The notes under the pieces: model-generated | What the model was told of the DNA's origin: nothing | What the model saw: only the letters and a program-made list of their open reading frames with translations | Databases searched by the model: none | Part shown: positions 6,345-14,125 of the stretch, in pieces | Layout of the letters: the number at the start of each line of letters is the position of its first letter | Numbering within the stretch: the stretch's first letter is position 1 | NCBI GenBank assembly: GCA_020846745.1 | Contig: JADLDI010000135.1 | Location: 1 to 41,752, forward strand | Direction: 5' to 3' | Length of the DNA: 41,752 nt | DNA from: Bryobacterales bacterium | GTDB taxonomy: Bacteria > Acidobacteriota > Terriglobia > Bryobacterales > Bryobacteraceae | Translations under genes and position numbers: made by a program

Positions 6345-8690
6345 ATGACGGCTCGGTGGGTTCTCGGTGTGGTTGCCGCCCTTCAGGCGTGGGCTGCCGT
6401 CCCAACGCCTGAATCCCATTTCGGCTTCAAAATGGGTGACGACCGCAAACTCGTCGAATGGTCCAAAGTAGTCGCCTATTTCGATGCGTTGCAGCAATCG
6501 AGCGATAAAATCAAAGTCCGAATCCTCGGCCGCAGCACCATGGGCCGGCCCTTCATTGCCGCCTGGATTTCTAATCCCGATACCCTCGCAAATCTCGCCA
6601 AATACCAGGAAATTCAAGCCCGCCTCGCCGACCCGCGCCGCACGCCCGAAGCCGAAGCCGGCCGCCTCGCCGCCGAAGGCAAAACGGTCGTCCTCATCAC
6701 CTGCTCCATCCACTCGAACGAAGTCGCCTCCACCCTGACGGCCGTCCAGTTCGCCTATCGCATCCTCACGGAAGACACCACCAAATTCCGTGCCATCCTC
6801 GACAACACCATCTTCATCCTGGTCCCATCGCTCAACCCCGACGGCGTCGATATCGTTCGCAACTGGTACAACAGAACCGCCGACACGCCTTTTGAAGGAA
6901 CCTCGCCCCCGGAGCTTTATCACAAGTACGTCGGCCACGATAACAATCGCGACTGGTATATTTTCTCCCAAATCGAAACGCGCCTCACCATTGACCAACT
7001 TCACAACCAGTGGCATCCGCAAATCGTCTACGACGTTCACCAGCAGGGCGCCTATGGCGCGCGCATGTTCGTCCCGCCATGGCTCGACCCGATTGAGCCG
7101 AACGTCGACCCAATCCTGGCGCAACTCGCCAACATGATCGGCACCGGCATGGCCGCCGACCTCACCAGTGCCGGCAAGAAGGGCATCTCGATCAACTCGA
7201 CCTACGATTTCTGGACCCCCGCCCGCCACTATCAGGCCTATCACGGCGGCATGCGTATCTTGAGCGAAAGCGCCAGCGCCAAGCTGGCGTCGCCCATCAC
7301 GGTGGCGTCCGATGAGATTCGCGACGCGGCACCCGGTTATTCGCCCCGCCAGTCGTCCTGGAACTACCTCGAGCCGTGGCTCGGCGGCGAATGGCGCTTG
7401 CGCGACATTATCGATTACCAGCAGATTGCCTGGGAATCGTGCCTCTGGCAGGCCGCCGTCCGCCGCGAAGATCTGCTCCGCAGCTTCTACAGAATCGGTC
7501 AGCGCGCCGTCGCCCGCCGCACGCCCACCGCGTTCGTCATCCCCAAACAGCAGCGCGACCCCGCCGCGGCCCGCACGCTCGTCAACACGCTGACGTTCGG
7601 CCTCGTTGAGATCGAAGAAACGGCCAATACCTACGTCATCCCGATGCAGCAGCCCTATAGCTCATTCGCTAAAACGCTGCTCGAGCGCCAGAACTATCCC
7701 GACCTGCGCCTCTACCCCGGCGGTCCGCCCAAACGCCCCTACGACGTCACGGCACACACGTTGCCGCTGCTGATGGGCGTGGACGTCCGCCCCGTCGAAT
7801 CGGTCCCAGGTACAGCCAAAAAGCGCCCCGCCCGCTACGTCTTCCAGGGCCCCAAGCCGATGTCCGCCTCAAACGGCGACACCTGGCGAGAGATCAACCG
7901 CATCTGGCGCAAAGGCGCAAGCGTCTGGCGCAACCCCTCTAGCGGCGACTTCTCCGCGAAACGCGTCGAGGGCTGGGTCGAAAAGAAACGCCCCCGCATC
8001 GGCCTTTATCGCAGCCACATGCCCATCATGGACGAGGGCTGGACACGCTGGATGCTCGAACGCTTCAACTGGAGCTATTCCCCCGTCACCAACTCCGAAA
8101 TCCGCACCGGAGCCCTGAAAGACCGCTTTGACGTCATCCTGTTCCCCGACCAGGGACCGTCCACCATCCACAACGGCCTCCGCCCCGGCTCTATGCCGCC
8201 AGAGTACGTCGGCGGCCTCGCCGAAGAAGGCGCCAATGCCCTGCTCGACTTCGCCCGCGCCGGCGGCACGCTGATCTTCCTCAACGACTCCACCAGCTAC
8301 GCCATCGGCCACTTAGGAATACCGTTGAGGAACGCCGTCCGCGGCGTCCCCTCCAGAGACTTCTACTGCCCCGGATCCCTGCTCAATGTCTCCCTGGACA
8401 CCACGCACGCCTTAAGCAAAGGCCTGCCACAGGACCTCACTGTCTGGTTCGAAGAAAGCCCCGCCTGGGAAGTCCCGGAAGGCTCGCCGGTAAAAGTAAT
8501 CGCCCGCTATCCTGAAGCCAACCTTCTAGCTTCCGGCTGGCTCTTAGGCGAACGCCACCTCGCCCGGCGCGCCGCCCTGGTCGAAGTCCCCATGGAAAAA
8601 GGCCGCGCCGTACTATTCGGCATGCGCCCCCAATACCGCGCCCAAAGCTACCTGACCCTAAAACTTCTCTTCAACGCCTTCCTGCTGTAG
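6345..8690 (+). CDS. Secreted M14-family zinc carboxypeptidase-like protein
   Basis: This 781-aa protein starts with a signal peptide (about residues 1-19). The peptidase M14 domain follows: the HxxE zinc motif S-I-H-S-N-E (His123, Glu126), the third zinc ligand in Y-D-V-H-Q-Q-G (His232), and the substrate-binding N-N-R-D segment near 200-203. A Glu in the I-L-S-E-S segment near residue 304 is a possible catalytic base. The remaining half, from about residue 500, is a long extension with a Rossmann-like region (VILFPDQGPST...GGTLIFLND) resembling a class-I glutamine amidotransferase-like fold. This architecture is common for large secreted M14 proteins in Acidobacteria. The likely role is peptide degradation outside the cytoplasm. 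The stop TAG (8688-8690) directly touches the stop of the convergent Uma2 gene. Confidence 0.9.
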   Translation: MTARWVLGVVAALQAWAAVPTPESHFGFKMGDDRKLVEWSKVVAYFDALQQSSDKIKVRILGRSTMGRPFIAAWISNPDTLANLAKYQEIQARLADPRRTPEAEAGRLAAEGKTVVLITCSIHSNEVASTLTAVQFAYRILTEDTTKFRAILDNTIFILVPSLNPDGVDIVRNWYNRTADTPFEGTSPPELYHKYVGHDNNRDWYIFSQIETRLTIDQLHNQWHPQIVYDVHQQGAYGARMFVPPWLDPIEPNVDPILAQLANMIGTGMAADLTSAGKKGISINSTYDFWTPARHYQAYHGGMRILSESASAKLASPITVASDEIRDAAPGYSPRQSSWNYLEPWLGGEWRLRDIIDYQQIAWESCLWQAAVRREDLLRSFYRIGQRAVARRTPTAFVIPKQQRDPAAARTLVNTLTFGLVEIEETANTYVIPMQQPYSSFAKTLLERQNYPDLRLYPGGPPKRPYDVTAHTLPLLMGVDVRPVESVPGTAKKRPARYVFQGPKPMSASNGDTWREINRIWRKGASVWRNPSSGDFSAKRVEGWVEKKRPRIGLYRSHMPIMDEGWTRWMLERFNWSYSPVTNSEIRTGALKDRFDVILFPDQGPSTIHNGLRPGSMPPEYVGGLAEEGANALLDFARAGGTLIFLNDSTSYAIGHLGIPLRNAVRGVPSRDFYCPGSLLNVSLDTTHALSKGLPQDLTVWFEESPAWEVPEGSPVKVIARYPEANLLASGWLLGERHLARRAALVEVPMEKGRAVLFGMRPQYRAQSYLTLKLLFNAFLL

Positions 8691-9326
8691 CTAGCGCCCG
8701 GCGGCCACTCCGCTATCCACTACTTCGCGGATGCGCCGATAATCGCCGTGCCAAATCGCGCTTGCGTCCAGCCACAACCCCGGAAAGACTTCGGATCTGT
8801 AGATGCCGTCATCGGCAGGCTTTAGTGGCTGATAGGAACCATCGCGAAGCACGCGCCAGGTAATCCGGCTATGCAACTGCTCCAGCGTGATGTACTCGCT
8901 TACGCCTGCCCGTTGGTACAGCGCCAGCTTCGGACCGAAATCGTACTCAGTGCTGGTTACGCACACTTCTACGACAAGATCTGGCGTGCCCTGCCGGTAG
9001 TTGTTCCTCAATGCGAACTTCCCACCGTACTCTGGCTTGAAATACAGCGAGAGGTCAGGCTGGGGAGAACTCTCGAGCATGAGCCAGGTCTCGCTGTGAC
9101 CAACAATGCACGTGGACGCCGCGGCAGCGTAGGTATGCAGCCAGAAACCGGCAAAGCCGTCCAGTAAACTGTGATCAACGGATACGGGCGACGCCACGTA
9201 TACCTCCCCATCAATAAGCTCGGCATGTTTGATATCGGGCGAGGCATCCCACCGCCGCATGAACTCCTCGCGCGACATCTTCATGCCTGAGATCAGCAAC
9301 GGAGCCGCCAGATTGCTAGCCGACAT
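8691..9326 (-). CDS. Uma2 family (DUF820) PD-(D/E)XK nuclease-like protein, copy 1
   Basis: This 211-aa protein belongs to the Uma2/DUF820 family (PF05685), which has a restriction endonuclease-like fold. Putative catalytic residues are present: Asp in QPDLSLY (near 95), Glu in the V-V-E-V-C strand (near 120), and Lys in YDFGPKLALYQRAGVSEYI. The biological role of this family is unknown. It is clearly paralogous to the gene just upstream; both begin with PLLI-x-GMKMSREEF. Its start lies inside the end of that gene (11-bp overlap), with GAGGTG 7 nt before the ATG, so translation is probably coupled. Confidence 0.88.
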   Translation of the reverse strand: MSASNLAAPLLISGMKMSREEFMRRWDASPDIKHAELIDGEVYVASPVSVDHSLLDGFAGFWLHTYAAAASTCIVGHSETWLMLESSPQPDLSLYFKPEYGGKFALRNNYRQGTPDLVVEVCVTSTEYDFGPKLALYQRAGVSEYITLEQLHSRITWRVLRDGSYQPLKPADDGIYRSEVFPGLWLDASAIWHGDYRRIREVVDSGVAAGR

Positions 9327-9954
9327 CCCCTCTCACCTCAGCGAGCCCACGCCGGACGCACTCGCGGAGTGCATCGTCGTCTTCTCGCCAAAATGCTGCA
9401 ACGTCCAGCCACAGCCCGGGCAGTGCGCGCGACCGGATAATGCCGGCGTCATCTACCGGCAAGTTCTCGTACGACCCGTCGACAAGCGTTCGCCACGTGA
9501 TCGCCTTGGAGAAGGTCTCAACGGTAATGTACTCCTGCACTCCGGCGCGCTGATAGAGGGCCTTTTTCGGACCAAAGTCGTAGTCGCGGCTGCTGACACA
9601 AACCTCAACAGCAATCACTGGGGCACCCGCAGGATACTTGCCGCGGGCTTCCATGCCCACATCAGACCGGAAGAGCGAAACGTCCGGCTGAGGCGCCGAT
9701 TCCTGAAGGTACGAGGTGACGTTCGTGGCGCACATCAATCCTGGCGCCTTCGATGAATAGGCGCGTAGCCACGCCACCATCAGGCTTTCATACAATCCGT
9801 GGTCTAAAGAAACTGGAGAGGACACGAACACCGTCCCGTCAATCAACTCGGCACACTTCAGGTTGGGCTCGTTCTCCCACGCTTCGATGAACTCCTCGCG
9901 GGACATCTTCATGCCCGTGATGAGTAGCGGTGTACCGGCATTGATCGCCGACAT
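9316..9954 (-). CDS. Uma2 family (DUF820) PD-(D/E)XK nuclease-like protein, copy 2
   Basis: This 212-aa Uma2/DUF820 protein is the first gene of a tandem pair. It keeps Asp in QPDVSLF, Glu in VEVCVSS, and the YDFGPKKALYQRAGVQEYI segment with the expected Lys. Conservation with copy 1 is strongest at the N-terminal dozen residues and around the active site, and weak in between, so the duplication is not recent. The start ATG 9954 has no Shine-Dalgarno sequence but has TAAGCT 6 nt upstream. It lies 22 bp downstream of aceE on the same strand. Confidence 0.88.
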   Translation of the reverse strand: MSAINAGTPLLITGMKMSREEFIEAWENEPNLKCAELIDGTVFVSSPVSLDHGLYESLMVAWLRAYSSKAPGLMCATNVTSYLQESAPQPDVSLFRSDVGMEARGKYPAGAPVIAVEVCVSSRDYDFGPKKALYQRAGVQEYITVETFSKAITWRTLVDGSYENLPVDDAGIIRSRALPGLWLDVAAFWREDDDALRECVRRGLAEVRGDVG

Positions 9955-9960
9955 ACTTCC

Positions 9961-9966
9961 AGCTTA
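9961..9966 (-). promoter_or_regulatory. -10-like TAAGCT, 6 nt before the Uma2 copy 2 start
   Basis: Read on the minus strand, TAAGCT (9966 to 9961) is followed by GGAAGT and then ATG 9954. It is a weaker hexamer than others of this class. It may also let the Uma2 pair be expressed separately from aceE. Confidence 0.35.
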
Positions 9967-9976
9967 GCTGATGAGT

Positions 9977-12655
9977 CTACCGGGTAACCGGGTCCCCGAT
10001 CTCAGGGTCCACACCCAACTCCGCGAAGGCCTGCACAGCGCGGCGCGGATCGAACTGCCCCTGCCGCGACAGCCGCGACAACGTCGCCGCCACGACAGAC
10101 TCGGCATTCACTTCGAAGAACCGCCGCAGATGCTCGCGATTTTCCGACCTGCCGAAGCCATCGGTGCCCAGCGAAACCAGGCGGTCGCCAATCCAAGCAG
10201 CCAACTGGTCCGGCACCATCTTCACGTAATCGGATGCCGCGACAATCGGGCCATTATGATCGTCCAACGCCTCGACGATGTACGGCCGCCTGGGCTGTTC
10301 GGTGGGATGCAGCCGGTTCCAGCGTTCCACGCTCAGCGCGTCGCGGCGCAGTTCGTTGTAGCTCGTTACGCTCCACACGTCGGCCGGAATTTGATAGCGT
10401 TCCGCCAGGATCTGCTGCGCGCGCAGCACTTCGTTCAGGATCGGCCCGCTGCCGAACAGTTGTACCATGGCGGGTCCAATTGGCGAGTTCTTATACTTGT
10501 AAATTCCGCGGAGAATGCCCTCTCGAATACCGTCGCCCTGCGGCATCGGCGGCTGCACATAGAATTCGTTGTAGATCGTAATGTAGTAGAAGAGGGTCTC
10601 GTTTTCCTGATACATCCGGCGGATACCGTCCTGGATGATCACGGCGAGTTCGTAGGCGTATGCGGGATCGTAGATGTGGCAGGTGGGGATGGTGGAGGCC
10701 AGAATCGGCGAGTGGCCATCCTGGTGCTGCAAGCCTTCCCCAGCGAGCGTTGTGCGGCCCGCCGTGCCGCCCATCAGGAAGCCCTTGCCGCGCGCATCGG
10801 CGAACGCCCACATCAGGTCGCCCACGCGCTGGAACCCGAACATCGAGTAGTAGATGAAGAAGGGAATTATCGGCACGCCGTAGGTGGCGTAAGCCGTACC
10901 CGCGGCGGTGAAGCTGGCCATCGAACCCGCTTCGGTGATGCCTTCTTCGAGGATCTGCCCATCTTTCGCTTCCTTGTAGAACAGGAAGTTGTCGCTGTCG
11001 ACCGGCTTATAGAGTTGCCCCTGCGACGCGTAAATCGAAACCTGCCGGAACAGCGCATCCATACCGAACGTACGCGCTTCGTCCGGAATGATAGGTACGA
11101 TCAGCTTGCCGAGCTTCGGATCTTTCAGCAACCCGCGCAGCATGGTGACAAACCCGTTCGTCGTCATCGCCGGGCGCCCGCCCGACCCCTGCAGCAGATC
11201 GTTGAAATTCTCGAGCGGAGGCGCCTCAATCGTGATCCGCTTCGGATGCCGCACCGGCAAATAGCCGCCCAACACGCGCCGCCGCTCCTGCAAATACCGC
11301 ATCTCGGGGCTGTGCTCCGATGGCCGGCAGAACGCCAGCTTCGATACCGCATCGTCGGGCACCGGGATGTCGAACCGCTTGCGGAAGGACTCCATTTCCT
11401 GCTCGTTGAGCTTCTTCTGCTGGTGCGTCGTGTTGCGACCCTCACCCGCTTCGCCCAACCCGTAACCCTTAATGGTCTTCGCCAGGATCACCGTCGGTTG
11501 GCCTTTGGTCTCGATCGCGCGCTTATAGGCGTTGTAGACCTTCTTCGGATCGTGGCCGCCGCGCCGCAGCTTAGCCAACTGCTCGTCCGACATGTCGGCC
11601 ACCAACTCGAGCAACTCGGGGTACTTCCCGAAGAACTCTTTGCGGACGTAAGCGCCGCCCTTGGCCTTAAAGTTCTGGAATTCGCCATCAACGCATTCCT
11701 GCATGCGGCACACCAGGAGGCCGGACTTGTCCTTTTCGATCAGGCGATCCCAATCGTCGCCCCACAGAACTTTGATGACATTCCAGCCCGCGCCGCGGAA
11801 CAGCCCTTCCAGTTCCTGAACAATCGAGGCGTTGCCGCGCACCGGACCATCCAGCCGCTGCAAATTGCAGTTCACCACCCAGATCAGGTTGTCCAGCTTC
11901 TCGCGCGAACCCAGCGTGATCGAACCTAGTGTTTCCGGCTCGTCCGACTCACCATCGCCGACAAACGCCCAGATCTTGCGCCCCGTCACCGGGATCATGC
12001 CGCGATTTTCCAGATACCGCATGAAGCGTGCCTGGTAAATCGAATTCAGCGGACCGAGCCCCATGCTTACCGTCGGGAAGTTCCAGAAGTCCGGCATCAG
12101 CATCGGGTGGGGATACGACGACAACCCTGGATGCTCGCGCAATTCATGCCGGAAATTCTCCAGGTGCTTCTCGCTCAGCCTCCCCTCCAGGAAGGCGCGG
12201 GCATAAACCCCGGGCGAGGCGTGCCCCTGGTAGTAAATGAAATCGCCCGGCTGGTCGCCATACGACCCGCGGAAGAAATGATTAAAGCCGACCTCCGACA
12301 GCGTGGCCAGCGACGAGAACGTCGAAATGTGGCCGCCAATACCGTCGTCGTACTTGTTGGCGCGGACCACCATACACATGGCGTTCCACCGCATCAGACT
12401 CTTGATGCGCCGTTCCATCTCGCGGTCGCCCGGAAACTCGACTTCGTCCTCGACAGGGATCGTGTTGATGTACGGTGTGGTCAACTTCACCGGCGAGCTG
12501 ACGCCCAGGGTATAGGCGCGATCCGCCAGCTTGTTCAGCAGGTAACGGACGCGGTCGTGTCCGTACTCATCGATAACTTGATCCAGAGCCTCCAGCCATT
12601 CGCTGGTCTCCTGTGGATTGAGATCTTCCGATACTTCGGCCTTGGGTTTAAGCAT
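9977..12655 (-). CDS. aceE: Pyruvate dehydrogenase E1 component, homodimeric type
   Basis: This 892-aa protein matches the homodimeric AceE family (about 890 aa in E. coli). It decarboxylates pyruvate with ThDP and passes the acetyl group to the lipoyl domain of E2. Recognisable segments include YYQGHASPGVYARAFLEGRL in the N-terminal half, the ThDP motif GDGESDEPE followed by N-C-N-L-Q, the G-Y-G-L-G-E-A-G-E-G-R-N-T-T-H-Q-Q-K-K segment, and G-T-A-G-R-T-T-L-x-G-E-G-L-Q-H-Q-D-G-H in the second half. No E2 or E3 gene is in the window, so the complex is encoded in pieces. ATG 12655 has no clear Shine-Dalgarno sequence. Confidence 0.97.
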   Translation of the reverse strand: MLKPKAEVSEDLNPQETSEWLEALDQVIDEYGHDRVRYLLNKLADRAYTLGVSSPVKLTTPYINTIPVEDEVEFPGDREMERRIKSLMRWNAMCMVVRANKYDDGIGGHISTFSSLATLSEVGFNHFFRGSYGDQPGDFIYYQGHASPGVYARAFLEGRLSEKHLENFRHELREHPGLSSYPHPMLMPDFWNFPTVSMGLGPLNSIYQARFMRYLENRGMIPVTGRKIWAFVGDGESDEPETLGSITLGSREKLDNLIWVVNCNLQRLDGPVRGNASIVQELEGLFRGAGWNVIKVLWGDDWDRLIEKDKSGLLVCRMQECVDGEFQNFKAKGGAYVRKEFFGKYPELLELVADMSDEQLAKLRRGGHDPKKVYNAYKRAIETKGQPTVILAKTIKGYGLGEAGEGRNTTHQQKKLNEQEMESFRKRFDIPVPDDAVSKLAFCRPSEHSPEMRYLQERRRVLGGYLPVRHPKRITIEAPPLENFNDLLQGSGGRPAMTTNGFVTMLRGLLKDPKLGKLIVPIIPDEARTFGMDALFRQVSIYASQGQLYKPVDSDNFLFYKEAKDGQILEEGITEAGSMASFTAAGTAYATYGVPIIPFFIYYSMFGFQRVGDLMWAFADARGKGFLMGGTAGRTTLAGEGLQHQDGHSPILASTIPTCHIYDPAYAYELAVIIQDGIRRMYQENETLFYYITIYNEFYVQPPMPQGDGIREGILRGIYKYKNSPIGPAMVQLFGSGPILNEVLRAQQILAERYQIPADVWSVTSYNELRRDALSVERWNRLHPTEQPRRPYIVEALDDHNGPIVAASDYVKMVPDQLAAWIGDRLVSLGTDGFGRSENREHLRRFFEVNAESVVAATLSRLSRQGQFDPRRAVQAFAELGVDPEIGDPVTR

Positions 12656-12932
12656 AGTTCAGGTGTCCAGACTTATGACCAGATAAACGCGGGTTGCGCT
12701 ATTTCCAGGGTAACGCGCTGCCGCCGAGGCGGGCAAGGCGGGTAAAGGTGAAGCCGCTCAAGCGGATTAACGTTTGATTAACGCAGTCGCAAATTGGGTT
12801 CGTTCCTCACGGATTTATGCAGGGCGGTCCGGTAGCCGATGCTGGCGCCGGCGTCGTCGCGTATTTCGGCGGTTACGGGGTGGGGAGTTCGTTTCGCAAA
12901 TAGTTGAAAACAGGACGTAGAAACGAGATGAG
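12656..12932. other. 277-bp intergenic region with paired GATTAACG motif and possible coding remnant
   Basis: This is the longest gap in the window. It contains two copies of GATTAACG (12765-12772 and 12776-12783) with 11-bp periodicity, one helical turn, which could be a regulator site for aceE. On the minus strand a stretch from about 12893 down to TAA at 12778-12780 reads as a protein-like tail (...TAEIRDDAGASIGYRTALH...) with no evident start codon. It may be the remnant of a lost gene or chance. No RNA gene was recognised. Confidence 0.4.
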
Positions 12933-14027
12933 CTATAGCGACAGCGAAGCTTGCAGCATCGCTTTCGTATACGCAACATTATAGATTTCAGCGGCCAAAC
13001 CGCCGCCGCCGGGGTACTGGTTGCGTATGCTCCGCTGACGGTCGATGTCGAGTGCCCGCGGATGTTCGGGATACAGGCCGCGCGGATACTTATGCTTTAC
13101 TAATTCGCGCATCACAGCGAACATGTTCACCTGTCCCTCGTCGAGGAATACCTCGGTGTAATCGACATACGGCTTGCGGACGCGGACGTTCCGGAAATGG
13201 ACGTGATTGATGCAATCGCGCTCGGAAAGATACCGGCACACGGCTACCGGGTCTTCGCCCATCTCCCGTGTGACCCCGCAATCGAACGTCATTCCGTTGA
13301 AGGGACTCTTAAATAAATTTAAGTACTGCTTCCAGCTCTCGACACTCGCCATGATCTGCTCATTGCCGCGGCTCAACGGGACGGGCGGATCGTTTGGATG
13401 CAAAGCAAGCCGTACATTCGACTTCTCGGCCACAGGAACAACCGCTTTCAGAAAGTGCTCGGCCCGTTTCAGTTGCTCCGCTTTGGTATGCGTCCCGACG
13501 CCTTCCTTGGGCGGCAGGTTCTTTGAAAGCTCGTAGTCATAGGCGGTCAGTCCCGCGCCCCCGCGCCCAATCTCTTCCTTGTAGCCTTCAGTAAGGCGAT
13601 GGGCGTAGAAGTTGTATTCGACCACCGGCAGCCCGACCTTGCCCGCCGCCTGAATCGATTTGATCACATCCTCGATTTGTTTGTCGGCATTCGGCTTGCC
13701 CCAGATGACATCGTTAAAGCCCCCGATCATCATATTGATAATCGTGATCCCGCCGGCCTTGAAGCGGTCCATCCGGGCCCGCAACTCGGCCTCCTCCCAC
13801 GGAATCCGTGACGGACCGCCCATCAGGACGTAATCTACCCCAATCTGCTTCAATTGCCGCATCCCGGCTTCATCGAGGTTTCCGGGAACTCCGAGGCAGA
13901 TACGCGGCGTGTGGGCGCCTTCCTGGGGAGGCCAGTTTACGGGACCGGCAGCGAGCGCGGCCGAAGCCGGTACTAGCCCGGCGGCGGCTCCCGCTTGGAG
14001 CATATTACGTCGCGACAATTTCGTCAT
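12933..14027 (-). CDS. Mannonate dehydratase-like protein with Tat signal peptide
   Basis: This 364-aa protein resembles the UxuA family of xylose isomerase-like TIM-barrel enzymes, which dehydrate D-mannonate to 2-keto-3-deoxygluconate. Supporting motifs are LALHPNDPPVPLSRG, T-F-D-C-G-V, and I-N-H-V-H-F-R-N-V-R with a Y-T-E-V-F-L-D-E-G-Q segment. The N-terminus is a twin-arginine signal (S-R-R-N-M-L-Q at 5-11, then a hydrophobic Ala-rich stretch ending A-L-A-A). Export is unusual, since classical UxuA is cytoplasmic, so activity may differ. ATG 14027 has AGAGG 7 nt upstream, and a TAATAT -10 candidate lies at 14052-14057. Confidence 0.8.
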   Translation of the reverse strand: MTKLSRRNMLQAGAAAGLVPASAALAAGPVNWPPQEGAHTPRICLGVPGNLDEAGMRQLKQIGVDYVLMGGPSRIPWEEAELRARMDRFKAGGITIINMMIGGFNDVIWGKPNADKQIEDVIKSIQAAGKVGLPVVEYNFYAHRLTEGYKEEIGRGGAGLTAYDYELSKNLPPKEGVGTHTKAEQLKRAEHFLKAVVPVAEKSNVRLALHPNDPPVPLSRGNEQIMASVESWKQYLNLFKSPFNGMTFDCGVTREMGEDPVAVCRYLSERDCINHVHFRNVRVRKPYVDYTEVFLDEGQVNMFAVMRELVKHKYPRGLYPEHPRALDIDRQRSIRNQYPGGGGLAAEIYNVAYTKAMLQASLSL

Positions 14028-14051
14028 ATGAATGCCTCTTGGGTACCTCTC

Positions 14052-14057
14052 ATATTA
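14052..14057 (-). promoter_or_regulatory. -10-like TAATAT upstream of the mannonate dehydratase-like gene
   Basis: Minus-strand TAATAT lies 24 nt before ATG 14027, leaving room for the AGAGG ribosome-binding site at 14035-14039. No good -35 is visible. It lies just past the TonB receptor terminator, so the two genes are probably separate transcripts. Confidence 0.35.
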
Positions 14058-14064
14058 CTCAAGC

Positions 14065-14104
14065 GGTAAACAAAGCGGGCCGCCCCGAAACTGGAGCGGC
14101 CCGC
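14065..14104 (-). terminator. Rho-independent terminator of the TonB receptor gene
   Basis: GCGGGCCGC at 14075-14083 pairs perfectly with GCGGCCCGC at 14096-14104. Read on the minus strand, the stem is followed by TTTGTTT. It begins 22 bp after the receptor's stop codon. Confidence 0.85.
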
Positions 14105-14125
14105 GTTGGTTCAGTGAGCAGTAGG

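Noticed and set aside
6156..7244. Long minus-strand open frame (362 aa)
   Set aside because: It lies antisense to the isomerase and M14 peptidase genes, whose products have clear motifs; its composition is low-complexity Gly/Val/Asp as expected from an antisense GC-rich frame.
9971..11929. Plus-strand open frame of 652 aa
   Set aside because: Antisense to aceE, which is unmistakable; no recognisable motif in the plus-strand product.
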